Source of the DNA: Chaenocephalus aceratus
Taxonomy: Eukaryota; Chordata; Actinopteri; Perciformes; Channichthyidae
Assembly: GCA_023974075.1 (NCBI GenBank)
Contig: JAMFTG010000129.1
Coordinates: 819,020 to 883,019, forward strand
Reading direction: 5' to 3'
DNA length: 64,000 nucleotides
The notes beneath the pieces were generated by a model. That model searched no databases and was not told the DNA's origin. It worked only from the letters and a program-made list of their open reading frames with translations. Both the position numbers and the translations under genes were made by a program. Below, piece by piece: positions 48,686 through 58,680 of this stretch; the first letter of the stretch is position 1; each line of letters opens with the position of its first letter.

Positions 48686-49589
48686 CACATTTGGGCGCGA
48701 TGCTAAAACCCCAAAGGGCTCCCGATGGCATGTTGTGTTTTGAAGCACGTTGGCTTCAGATAAAAGCATCAGCTAATTGAAATGTAATGCTTTGCTGACA
48801 TGTCTCGTAAAAGTGTTCTGAGTGTTCGTAAAGGTTAACAAGTGTTACATGAATTCAGTCCATTAAAAATGTTTGCACTGCATCTATTTCAAAACTGTCC
48901 AAATGTCTATAAAAGTTTGATTATAGAACCAGATAATAACTTCAACGACCTTTCATATGAGCTCTCTCGTTATCCAGACTAACCTAGTGGGAGAACACAC
49001 ACACACACACACACACACACATGCTAGATGAGTGAAAGTAGACACATGTGTTCCCCAAAGCTCAGTGAGTTTTCGCAGTAAGCCGTTAAAGAGAGGGATT
49101 GTGCGCGATGCATGCTGCCTGGCCCTGCAGGGCTCTCACTCTTTTCTTTCCCATCATGCACCATCTGTAGCCCGGCTTACAACAAACTGTACGGCCACAT
49201 GTGTGTTCATTTTGAAAACGCTCACTTCTCCATTCTGTCTAATACAACAGATTTTACACCGTATTTATATTTAATAAGAGCTTTTTCTGATGCAGTCAAT
49301 CGGCTTTTTCCCGCAGCAGATATTTTGATTTTGATATAGCGTGTATAACGAATTAGATTAGTAATTGCTCGGTTATTTTTAAATATCTTTTCTGAAAAAG
49401 AATCGGAACTCTAAAAAGAAATCTGAAGTCTGATGTCTAAAAAGTTAGAATATTCAAGAAAAAAAATCCGAAGTCGGATTATTTTAGAATTAGAATTTTG
49501 AAAAAACATCAGAACTTTAAACAAAAAAAAGTCAAAATTCCGGAAACAATTGAATTCAAACGAATAAATTGCTCATGCGGGAGATTCTA
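48686..49589. other. Intergenic; second LINE-tail-like motif and (CA)n
   Basis: 48730-48800 ends with CAGATAAAAGCATCAGCTAA and TTGAAATGTAATG, a diverged L2-type tail. A short CA tract lies at 48996-49020. 49430-49560 is A-rich with repeated GAA/TCAGAA words. Confidence 0.45.
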
Positions 49590-50049
49590 CCAGCAGATAC
49601 TGCCGTGATGAAACGCCATATCATGGATTATCAAGGATTCTCTCTGAAACAGTCTGGAGCTCCAAGGCTTTCTCTCTTGCCGGTTATACCACAAGGTGAG
49701 TTCCTTTCTACTTCCTGCTTCTTCACACACATGCTCTCCAGTACAGGTTAGCTCTGAGTGTTAGCGATGCTAATGTAAACACCGACCATATTACGTCCAA
49801 AACAGTCGGGCATTGTTTCTGATAGCAACGTTTTTGATTGGGCCGTGGTTCCACATTTCAGATATGACGTCATATCGGACGCAAATCTGGATCAGCTCCG
49901 TTGTTCCCCGTTTTTAGAGATTTGGGTACGGAGGAAAAGAGAGGGGGTTTTATTTTCTGACGCTGCGTGAGTTCCCCGACACACCGGGGACACATATTGA
50001 TGTAGAAAAGACATCACAAAGTGCATTCTGCATGATAGGTCCCCTTTAA
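49590..50049 (-). mobile_element. TTAA MITE family D, reverse copy, one end missing
   Basis: The right end ATAGGTCCCCT with TTAA (50046-50049) is the reverse of the left end of the full copy at 54518. The interior (ATCAAGGATTCTCTCTGAAAC, AGTACAGGTTAGCTCTGAGT, TATGACGTCATATCGG) aligns in reverse to 54518-54960. The left terminus is not found. Confidence 0.75.
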
Positions 50050-50160
50050 ATTCCAATTATAATGTTCTTAACAACAAGGACTTATTTGCTCTCTCAAGGG
50101 TTTTACTTGCATTCTTATGCTATTATATCAGAGGCACGCAAGTAAAATAATTGTTTGGAC

Positions 50161-50461
50161 ATGCCTATTGATGATGTTAAAAAATCAGATGCATTTGTGA
50201 ATCCAAATGGACAAAAGGGAGACGAAGAAAGAAAAAGGAAGCAGCAGGTAAGATGAAGGAGATTCATATGACAATGCAGGGAAAAGATGAGGTCGGCAAA
50301 AAAAAAGACACACACATCTTTCAGCTGTCCTCTCCCCTGAGCGCGGGGCTAAAGGAGGAAAATCCTCAGAGACTAAGTGAACTCTTCAAACCTCTGCAGC
50401 CACATCTGGAGGACAAACCACCGCCTGCTTCAAAGGAGGAGGCGCAGAGGAGGTCAGACAG
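50161..50461 (+). CDS. Candidate two-exon coding fragment, copy 1 (unidentified)
   Basis: Not recognised. An ATG at 50161 (G at -3) opens 29 codons (MPIDDVKKSDAFVNPNGQKG, then a Lys/Arg/Gln-rich end) that stop at a strong donor, CAG/GTAAGA (50247/50248). A 77-bp intron would end at a pyrimidine-rich acceptor, ATCTTTCAG (50324). The next segment (50325-50461) stays open in the same phase for 45 codons (LSSPLSAGLKEENPQRLSEL, then charged and proline-rich) to a weaker donor, CAG/GTGG. Predicted product: small, charged, no signal or membrane segment. Without splicing the first frame stops at once (TGA). The alternative is an open stretch within a repeat. The neighbours are MITEs and (CA)n. Confidence 0.3.
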
Positions 50462-50467
50462 GTGGCA

Positions 50468-50469
<2 letters not shown>

Positions 50470-50502
<33 letters not shown>
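50470..50502 (+). repeat. (CA)n microsatellite in module copy 1
   Basis: About 16 CA units after the candidate second exon. The equivalent tract in copy 2 (51810-51854) is longer. Confidence 0.9.
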
Positions 50503-50503
<1 letters not shown>

Positions 50504-50534
50504 GTTACACACATGCACTGTATTACTAGTTTAC

Positions 50535-51219
50535 TTAAAGGGGCCCTATCAAGCTCATGTTCAGGTGTATATCAGTATGTAGTGTCTCTACTTTAAAGAG
50601 TCCTCTCCTGCTGATGTTCAGGTGTATATCAGTATGTAGTGTCTCTACTTTAAAGAGTTCTCTCCTGATGATGTTCAGGTGTATATCAGCATGTAGTGTC
50701 TCTACTTTAAAGAGTTCTCTCCTGATGATGTTCAGGTGTATATCAGCATGTAGTGTCTCTACTTTAAAGTGTCCTCTCCTGCTGATGTTCAGGTGTATAT
50801 CAGTATGTAGTATCTCTACTTTAAAGAGTCCTCTCCTGCTGATGTTCAGGTGTATATCAGTATGTAGTGTCTCTACTTTAAAGAGTTCTCTCCTGATGAT
50901 GTTCAGGTGTATATCAGCATGTAGTGTCTCTACTTTAAAGAGTCCTCTCCTGCTGATGTTCAGGTGTATATCAGTATGTAGTGTCTCTACTTTAAAGAGT
51001 CCTCTCCTGCTGATGTTCAGGTGTATATCAGTATGTAGTGTCTCTACTTTAAAGAGTCCTCTCCTGCTGATGTTCAGGTGTATATCAGTATGTAGTGTCT
51101 CTACTTTAAAGAGTCCTCTCCTGCTGATGTTCAGGTGTATATCAGTATGTAGTGTCTCTACTTTAAAGAGTCCTCTCCTGCTGATGTTCAGGTGTATATC
51201 AGTATGTAGTGTCTCTACT
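50535..51219 (+). repeat. 57-bp minisatellite array 2 (about 11.7 units) starting at a MITE E terminus
   Basis: TTAA (50535-50538) is followed by the MITE end AGGGGCCCTATCAAGCTCAT and directly by units ending CAGGTGTATATCAGTATGTA, GTGTCTCTACTTTAAAGAG. The orientation is opposite to array 1. A 252-codon frame of the 19-residue repeat runs through it. Array ends at CTACT before GGGACATGTCTCC. Confidence 0.93.
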
Positions 51220-51504
51220 GGGACATGTCTCCATCCAATCTGGATCAGCTCCGTTGTAGCCCCGTTTTTAGAGATTTGGGTACGGAGGAAAAGAGAGAGG
51301 GGTTTTATTTTCTGACGCTGCGTGAGTTCCCTGACACATCTTTATGTATAAAATACATCACAAAGTGCATTCTGCATGATAGGTCCCCTTTAAATTCCAA
51401 TTATAATGTTCTTAACAACAAGGACTTATTTGCTCTCTCAAGGGTTTTACTTGCATTCTTATGCTATTATATCAGAGGCACGCAAGTAAAATAATTGTTT
51501 GGAC

Positions 51505-51802
51505 ATGCCTATTGATGTTGTTAAAAAATCAGATGCATTTGTGAATCCAAATCAAAAGGGAGATGAAGAAAGAAAAAGGAAGCAGCAGGTAAGATGAAGG
51601 AGATTCATATGACAATGCAGGGAAAAGATGAGGTCGGCAAAAAAAAAGACACACACATCTTTCAGCTGTCCTCTCCCCTGAGCGCGGGGCTAAAGGAGGA
51701 ACATCCTCAGAGACTAAGTGAACTCTTCAAACCTCTGCAGCCACATCTGGAGGACAAACCACCGCCTGCTTCAAAGGAGGAGGCGCAGAGGAGGTCAGAC
51801 AG
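51505..51802 (+). CDS. Candidate two-exon coding fragment, copy 2 (unidentified)
   Basis: Same layout as at 50161: 28 codons (51505-51588), donor GTAAGA, 77-bp intron, acceptor TTTCAG (51665), and a second open segment from 51666. Relative to copy 1 it has one Asp-to-Val change, loss of one Gly codon (a 3-bp in-frame deletion), one silent change and one Asn-to-His change. Splice sites and phase are intact. The duplication is recent, so retention of the frame is only weak evidence of coding. Confidence 0.3.
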
Positions 51803-51808
51803 GTGGCA

Positions 51809-51809
<1 letters not shown>

Positions 51810-51854
<45 letters not shown>
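51810..51854 (+). repeat. (CA)n microsatellite in module copy 2
   Basis: About 22 CA units. Confidence 0.9.
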
Positions 51855-51855
<1 letters not shown>

Positions 51856-51888
51856 CGTTACACACATGCTAGTTTATTACTAGTTTAC

Positions 51889-52519
51889 TTAAAGGGGCCC
51901 ATCAAGCTCATGTTCAGGTGTATATCAGTATGTAAGCGTCTCTACTTTAAAGAGTCCTCTCCTGCTGATGTTTCAGGTGTATATCAGTATGTAGTTGTCT
52001 CTACTTTAAAGAGTCCTCTCCTTGCTGATGTTCAGGTGTATATCAGTATGTAGTGTCTCTACTTTAAAGAGTCCTCTCCTGCTGAGTTCAGGTGTATATC
52101 AGTATGTAGTGTCTCTACTTTTAAAGAGTCCTCTCCTGCTGATGTTCAGGTGTATATCAGTATGTAGTGTCTCTACTTTAAAGAGTCCTCTCCTGCTGAT
52201 GTTCAGGTGTATATCAGTATGTAGTTGTCTCTACTTTAAAGAGTCCTCTCCTGCTGATGTTCAGGTGTATATCAGTATGTAGTGTCTCTACTTTAAAGAG
52301 TCCTCTCCTGCTGATGTTCAGGTGTATATCAGTATGTAGGTCTCTACTTTAAAGAGTCCTCTCCTGCTGATGTTCAGGTGTATATCAGTATGTAGTGTCT
52401 CTACTTTAAAGAGTCCTCTCCTGCTGATGTTCAGGTGTATATCAGTATGTAGTGTATCTACTTTAAAGAGTCCTCTCCTGCTGATGTTCAGGTGTATATC
52501 AGTATGTAGTGCCTCTACT
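51889..52519 (+). repeat. 57-bp minisatellite array 3 (about 10.7 units), indel-rich
   Basis: TTAA (51889-51892) and AGGGGCCC lead into the array. Between 51893 and 52340 there are about nine one-base insertions or deletions against the unit consensus (for example TGTAAGCGTCTC, GATGTTTCAGG, AGTTGTCTC, CTGAGTTCAGG). From 52345 on there are almost none. The reading frame that spans array 2 is therefore broken here. Confidence 0.93.
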
Positions 52520-52815
52520 GTGACATGTCTCCATGCTTTAATGTTCAAAAAGCTCTTAATTCTTCTCATACTGCCTGTGCTGCAGCACCTCTTTTCACCC
52601 TCTGTCTGAAACCAGAGCCCAGTGTGCTCTGATTGGTTAGTTGGCCGGCTCTGTTGTGATAGGTCAACTGCTTGGAGAGGTCCCGCCCCTTAGCCTATCA
52701 CGTACAATGTGTTGGAGCACTAGCCAATAGAAGTGCGAGTGTTACAAGTCAAGTCAATATGTTACTGAAGTAAACAAAGGAGTCCAATCGAGGTGTTCCA
52801 GGCAGGCGGGAACAC
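52520..52815 (-). mobile_element. Body of MITE family E beside array 3
   Basis: GCAGCACCTCTTTTCACCCT, CTGTCTGAAACCAGAGCCCA and GGCCGGCTCTGTTGTGATAG match the 31.5-kb copy in reverse. 52670-52815 (GGTCCCGCCCCTTAGCCTAT, GTTACTGAAGTAAACAAAGG, GTGTTCCAGGCAGG) extends beyond it and matches 55330-55490. No far TTAA terminus is seen. Confidence 0.75.
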
Positions 52816-53370
52816 AGCGATTGAGTGTCTTCTATCACCCTGCATTGCACTTTAATAAAATGCTCCCTGAGGCAAGATGATTATTAGCACTGAGTGATTT
52901 GTTTCAGATTTCACAGCAGAGTAGGAATGTCCGATTATTGTTCTTCGTGATGAGGGAATAATAAAATACTTTATCCACGAAGACTTTAGTGGATTCTCGT
53001 TGGAAGCTCTCCACTCGCTGTGGGTTTTAATGTGGATTTTAATATTATTACTATGGATTGAGGTTAGTGGTGTTTTTGAATGTTTTTACATTCAGGGAAG
53101 TACACCGTACGATCAGAAGAGAAATGAAACTGGACAAATAAGAGAATGTTGGAAAATAAATAAATACAAGAAACATAATTGACTGTAAAAATTATGAACA
53201 ATATTCTGAACTAATTTGGAAGAGCTGTGCAGTTTTCCATAATAATAATAATAATAATAATAATAATGTATATAATGATTAGTATTACTAGTACTATAAT
53301 ACATAGGATTTGTTAGTATGGAAGTGCTTCACAAAACCAAAATAATAACAACAAAAAGAAAAAATATATC
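52816..53370. other. Intergenic with (AAT)n
   Basis: (AAT)n at about 53239-53266. No gene. Confidence 0.5.
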
Positions 53371-53779
53371 CATCCATCCATCTTCTCCCGCTTATCCGTG
53401 GTCGGGTCGCGGGGATAGCAGTTCCAGCAGAGAGCCCCAAACTTCCTTTCCCCTGGCCACATCAACCAGCTCTGACTGGGGGATCCCAAGGCGCTCCCAG
53501 GCCAGCGAAGAGATATAATCCCTCCACCTGGTCCTAGGTCTACCCCTTGGTCTCTTCCCAGCTGGACGTGCCTGGAACACCTCGGCGCCCAGGTGGCATC
53601 CTAACTAGGTGCCCGAACCACCTCAACTGGCTCCTTTCGACGCGAAGGAGGAGCGGCTCAACTCCGAGTCCCTCCCGGATGACCGAACTTCTCACCTTAT
53701 CCCTAAGGGAGACACCAGCCACCCGGCGGAGGAAACCCATCTCGGCCGCTTGTATCCGCGATCTCGTTCTTTCGGACAT
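53371..53779 (-). pseudogene. RTE-like LINE fragment, reverse orientation, frame broken
   Basis: On the minus strand, from 53779 downward, the translation reads SERTRSRIQAAEMGFLRRVA, LRWFGHLVRMPPGR and then, in a different frame after about 53560, GRPRTRWRDYISSLAWERLG. These are the C-terminal motifs of RTE-type reverse transcriptases. The element ends in a (GGAT)n tail, seen as CATCCATCCATC at 53370-53382. A one-base shift near 53560 and 5' truncation make it non-functional. Confidence 0.82.
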
Positions 53780-54513
53780 GACTGAAAAAATATATAAAAA
53801 TAATAATATATAATAAAGAAAAAAGGCATGACAGTCAGAGTAAACTCAAGTAAAGTATCTGATTAAATATTAAATAATTAAACAATATGGCATGTTTAAA
53901 TTTAAAAAATGCACATTACAACACATTTTAAAAGAGGGTAACAGATGCTGAAGGCTTGCCTGATCTCCTCAAGCACAGAGGGGTTCAGTTTGTACCTAAA
54001 GCAACATTTTCAGTTCAGTCTATCGCGTTAACACTTTCATATATTGTGCTTTATATAAAATAAGTCCGAAAATCTCATTCACACGCCTCAGCTTTCACCG
54101 TGTGCTCTCCTCGCTCATTTCATCACGTTTTCTTCATTTCCTGTGCAGCAACAGATGGATCTGAGTTGGTTTTAAGGCCTGAGTGTTATCTGAGCAGAGA
54201 GAAAGAGAGTGCAGCTTCAAAGCCTTCAAACACTCTGAGCTCCTTCATACCGTAAAACCCTCTGTGTGATACCGTTTCTCACTGCGGTGCTCGGATACTT
54301 TCATGAAGTGCAGCGGCACACAGCTGGTTCGTGTTTGTGTGGAGAAATTAGGTCAATGCCCCCAAATATGGATGGATTTTAACATTAAATCAGTAGAAGT
54401 CATAGAAATTGAAGAAACCAACAAATGCTTTTGACTAGTGAGAAATCCAAGGCAATATATTCTTAATGTATTTTTACTGGCATTAATTCAAATTGAAGAT
54501 ATCTACATTTTAT
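53780..54513. other. Intergenic, AT-rich
   Basis: No gene or element recognised. Confidence 0.5.
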
Positions 54514-55157
54514 TTAAAGGGGACCTATCATGCAAAATGCACTTTTTGATGTCTTTCATACATAAGTACTGTATGTGTCCCCGGTGCGTCGGGGGGTACT
54601 CACGCAGCGTCAGAAAATAAAACCCTTTCTCTTTTCCTCTGCTGCAGATATGACGTCAAATCGGCGGCGGACCCACAGAAAGTTGCCATCAGAAACAATG
54701 CCTGACGTGTTTTGGACGTCTTTGTTTACATTAGCAAGCCTCGCTAACACTCAGAGCTAACCTGTACTGGAGAGCACGTGTTTAAAAAGCAGGAAATAAA
54801 GAAAGGAACTCTCCTTGAGATAAACCTGAGAGAGAGAAAGCCTTTGAGCTCCATACTGTTTCAGAGATAATCCTTGATGTGGTTTAGAACAGGATGGCGT
54901 TTTATCACAGCAGAATTTAACTTTATCTCCGGTTGAATTCTGATCAGGCATTAGCTCCGCCTCCTCTTTTTTCAAGCTAAGGACCCAACATCTGCGTTTC
55001 TCTAACAGGGCTGCAACAGAGGGGTTTGAGCAGCATGAGGCGTGGCTACAACGGGGGATCTGTTTGGTATTTTAAGCAACAAACTTCACAGACATGTTTT
55101 GTATAGGTATGGCCCTACAATATATTTCTCCAATATAGCATAACAGGTCCACTTTAA
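54514..55157 (+). mobile_element. TTAA MITE family D, full copy
   Basis: TTAA at 54514-54517 and 55154-55157. The inverted ends (AGGGGACCTATCATGC against AGTGGACCTGTTATGC) differ at three positions. The 636-bp interior carries GATATGACGTCAAATCGGC and no transposase frame. It is the reference for the reverse partial copies at 49590 and 51236. Confidence 0.85.
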
Positions 55158-55329
55158 GTTAAATTGTTAATTTGTGAAGTCAATGTTTAACGTAACAATC
55201 CTTTCTCAACATGTGAAAGTTCAATTACAGATATTATAATGGTTATTATTGTCACTGGGGAAAAAGTAGTTAGTGATGTCAAGAGATTGTTTTTACCTTT
55301 GGCTAGTTGTGCTGTATCACCTCTTCTCA
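55158..55329. other. Short intergenic stretch
   Basis: AT-rich, nothing recognised. Confidence 0.5.
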
Positions 55330-55500
55330 CCGCTTAGAGATGTCCCGCCCCACGTTATAATGTGCTAGCCAATAGGAGCGTGAGTATTCCATAGTGATAT
55401 CAAAATGTTACAGAAGTAAACAAACAAGTCCAATGAAGGTGTTTCAGGCAGGGAGAGAAACTCCCTCTGGAGGGAACACAGGAATTGCACCATTTACATG
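55330..55500 (-). mobile_element. MITE family E fragment
   Basis: GATGTCCCGCCCCACGTTAT, GCTAGCCAATAGGAGCGTGA, GTTACAGAAGTAAACAAAC and GTGTTTCAGGCAGGGAGAG align with 52670-52815. No termini. Confidence 0.65.
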
Positions 55501-55518
55501 CACAACAAACTATATGTA

Positions 55519-55811
55519 TATAATAATAATAATAATAATAATAATACATTCAATTTATATAGCGCTTCTCATCTGCCCGGACAAATCCCGAAGCGCTTCA
55601 CAACAAAAGACACTGATAAAATGTAAGAGATAAAAAGTAAAAAGAAGTCAGAGATAGCGATACAAATGGCAGTACTCGGGTGTACCATGACAACAGTTTA
55701 TTTGAAGACCTGCTGAAAGAAGAGGGTCTTAAGGCGGGTTTTGAAGACCTCGGTAGAAGGGGCAGATCTCAGCTGATCTGGAAGGGAGTTCCAGAGGCGA
55801 GGGGCGAATTA

Positions 55812-55843
<32 letters not shown>
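55519..55843. repeat. Dispersed repeat with (AAT)n head, copy 2, and (TA)n
   Basis: (AAT)n leads to ATTCAATTTATATAGCGCTT, GAGGGTCTTAAGGCGGGTTT and GGGAGTTCCAGAGGCGAGG. A (TA)15-like tract at 55814-55843 follows. Related to 40315-41395. Confidence 0.55.
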
Positions 55844-55846
<3 letters not shown>

Positions 55847-56833
55847 AATAGGTCAGGGCAAACAGCATAATATAAAATGGCCTCTTTAAGAGAAAATGAA
55901 AAGCAGCAAGATGACTTGTTTATGACTTGAAACTTAAGACTTTTTGAGAATTGGGCTGAAGTCGAATAGTCCATTTAGCTTAGGAACCACTGGACCTCCC
56001 TAACCGACAGGAGAGGAGAAAATGCTGCCCCACAATGCCTTGCAGCCGCAGCATTTACCGTCACTCAACAGTCGGCCGTTCACGGAAACAACCGATTATG
56101 ACCGAGAAATTATATCATGAAAGTTACGGTGCTTATTAAGCATTTTAAAACATAGGTGGTAAGTTGCCAAAGTGCTTTGTTTTGAACGTTCATCAGTATT
56201 ATAATCAAAAAGAGAAATATGAACGTTAGTTTTCACTGAAATTATCAAATAAAGTCAACATTTCAGTCTTTACTGAGCTGTGTGGGGTTTGTTCAACTTT
56301 TAAAAGATGTTTGAATGGTGATATACACAGTGATAGATGTTAAGGACTAACGTTTATAATAAATACATCTGTATTGATTTAAGATCTTTAGTTCATACAA
56401 TCATACGTATTGGGATCATTGGTATTAATGTGGACCGGAGGGAGAGGGGGACGAGCATAACTTTCACTTTCCTTTTTATTTCAATTCCAACTTTGGTCAT
56501 GAAGAATATGTTTCTCTGTTGTCCACGTTCATAAAGCAAAGCAGCAGCATCAGAGCACGGTGCAGAGTCTCTAGATGAGTCTCTCGTTCTTATTGAACAT
56601 CCATGTTGTAGTCCGCTGTATAGAAAACTGTAGTTTCCATGGTTTCCCCACAGCAGCAGACGCACATTCATGACGTCCGCTGGCGCATCATAAACACGTC
56701 GGATAGTGAAAGTAGGCTACAGTCGGATTCTCTAAAGTACCGCAGTCTCTTCTCCTAAGTCCTTTTGAATTCTCCTGTCCACTATCCCTTAACCCGTGAC
56801 GTTTCACTCAGAGGTCAAGGAATAGACGATAGG
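55844..56833. other. Intergenic, no gene seen
   Basis: 56010-56090 resembles MITE interior sequence (CCCCACAATGCCTTGCAGCC), but its ends are not found. Confidence 0.4.
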
Positions 56834-57622
56834 GTTAGAACCAGAGTTGGGTGTAACGCGTTACAAAGTAACGCGTTACTGTAATAATATTACTTTGTCG
56901 GTACCGGAGTAGTGTAACGCGCTACTTTTATAATTCAGTAATCACACTACAGTTACTAACATTGCCCCGACACGCGTTACTTCGTTACTTTCTAAAATCA
57001 GTCATAATCAAACCTCAACAAACACCTGCAAAGAACACATGCTAAGATTAAGCTAACGCACATAGCTGTTGTTTATTTATATCACACACGTTGTCTGTTC
57101 TTCTTCTCTGTTTTCCGGTTGTTGCCTGTTTTGAATGATGAATACACACTACCGCCGCTTGCTGGTAAGGAGAGTTATTGCCACTCACGCATGCGCAGTT
57201 CTTACGTGCTCGGCTGAAGTCTTTGCGGTGTCTGGCTCCAGTGCAACACATGGCCAACACGCAGGAGAACACGCTGACGCAACAGCGTGAGCAGAGATAG
57301 ACTGCGCAAAATATACAGATAGCAGGAGACAGAAGACAGCCATGGTCAGATAGGAAAACATTCAGGATCTGGATCAGTCTTATGTGACAATGGAAACTGA
57401 ACTAAAGAGAACATTTGAAACTTTAGAAGTCTGCGTGCTCTGCCTGCAGGGAGGGGCGGGCCGGCCCTGCGAGTAAAGTAACGAGTAAAGTAACGAGTAA
57501 AGTAACGAATTACTTTATGTAGAGAGTAACGAAGTAGTGTAATATATTACTTTTTTTTAAAGTAATATGTAATGTGTAATATATTACTTTTTTTTAGTAA
57601 CGACCCCATCTCTGGTTAGAAC
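56834..57622. mobile_element. Non-autonomous hAT element with perfect 8-bp target duplication
   Basis: GTTAGAAC occurs at 56834-56841 and 57615-57622. The 773-bp element begins CAGAGTTGGGTGTAACGCG and ends AACGACCCCATCTCTG. Subterminal regions are dense in GTAAC/GTTAC words (ACGCGTTAC near the left, four AAAGTAACGA units near 57475-57510), as in hAT elements with clustered transposase sites. There is no transposase frame. Confidence 0.92.
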
Positions 57623-58522
57623 TTAGGAGCTGATCTTTGGACTATTCGACTGCAGCCCTGGACTGCTGCCCACGTCCCAGCCCACTTGACATTCTGTTGC
57701 CATTTCATGCATTTTCTGTGACTGTAATTCTTGTTTATGTATTTCTTTCAATCCTGCCTCTTATTTCCACAGCTGTTACACTTGACCATTCGTCTGGTTT
57801 ACTTTGAGAAGCACTGTAATAAATAACATGTGATCAAACATTGAGCTGTAAATCTGCAACACTTTATTCTGTTCCTGTCTCTGCACCTGAACAGTTTAAA
57901 CCTGCGTGGCAATCAGTCAGAAATCAGGCCAATCAGGACGGAAAACCACCAAAGACAAACAGCGGGGGGTGAGCGATGGGGGGAACAGCCGCCTCGTGAC
58001 TGATTGGAGTCTCAGCCCAATCACAGTCGGCACACTTCCTCCTCCTGTGGGCTAAAAGGCTCTATTCTCCCAGTCAAACCCTAATTTCTCCCTTTCCTTT
58101 CATCCCTCCCCCTTCTGGTCTGTCTGAGCCTGAGGGAGGAACCGTGGGAGTTTAATTGCCTCGTAATTCCATGAAGTTCATTACATTAACAGCTCCGGCC
58201 CACGCTGCATACTTCTAACCTGCTGCAGTTTGTTTTTGTATTTATTAGGCTGGTAGAGAGAGCTCAGCTGGGGGAGAACGAGAGGGAAAGGGAGGGAGGA
58301 AGAGGGAGTGGCCGGGTGAGAGAGAAGGTCACAGGCACAAGCATCCATTGTGAAGCACCACCCGGGCGGAGGAAAACATGACAGGGAGGTCCAGGCGAGG
58401 AACGCAAGGACTTCTCAGGTTAGGAGGAGGGTTTCTGTGGTGAGGATGTAAACACATAGCAAACTGTCGCTGATCTACAACGTTTTCCACAGAGGAGAAC
58501 ATGTGGCCACCTTAATATGTTA
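57623..58522. promoter_or_regulatory. GC-richer segment with CCAAT boxes, possible regulatory DNA
   Basis: 57930-58070 has three CCAAT/ATTGG boxes (GGCCAATCAGGACG, TGATTGGAGTC, GCCCAATCACAG) and CTAAAAGGC as a TATA-like match. 58140-58260 has TAATTGCCTCGTAATTCC and TTCATTACATTAAC, homeodomain-like words. No exon is recognised next to it. The role is inferred. Confidence 0.25.
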
Positions 58523-58680
58523 TGGATTCAAGGCTTTTATTGTCATTCGTCCATAGCTACAGTTTAGTTATGACAATGAAAATCTTAGGTCACAAGCTCC
58601 TCCAACAATGCAACACAATAAAACGGATAAAATAGTGCAAGAAAATCCAAATAAAATAGAATATAAGTAGTGCAAGATTA
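58523..58680 (-). repeat. Retroelement-type repeat family F, copy 2
   Basis: GATTCAAGGCTTTTATTGTCA, ATAGCTACAG and GCTCCTCCAACAATGCAACA match 33493-33672. Confidence 0.6.

Larger units (their letters stand above)
49884..51235 (+). repeat. Tandem duplication module, copy 1 (about 1.35 kb)
   Basis: From AATCTGGATCAGCTCCGTTG inside a family D MITE, through a single-copy-like stretch with the candidate exons and a (CA)n tract, to the 57-bp array 2. It recurs in the same order from 51236. The junction at about 51235 joins ACATGTCTCCAT (family E) to AATCTGGATCAG (family D). Confidence 0.88.
51236..52545 (+). repeat. Tandem duplication module, copy 2
   Basis: It repeats copy 1 with few substitutions, an in-frame 3-bp deletion in the first candidate exon, a rearranged stretch near 51335 and a longer (CA)n tract. 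After its array it continues into family E sequence that copy 1 lacks. Confidence 0.88.

Noticed and set aside
50557..51315. 252-codon open frame as a gene
   Set aside because: Same minisatellite in the opposite orientation, with a short unrelated tail read from MITE sequence.
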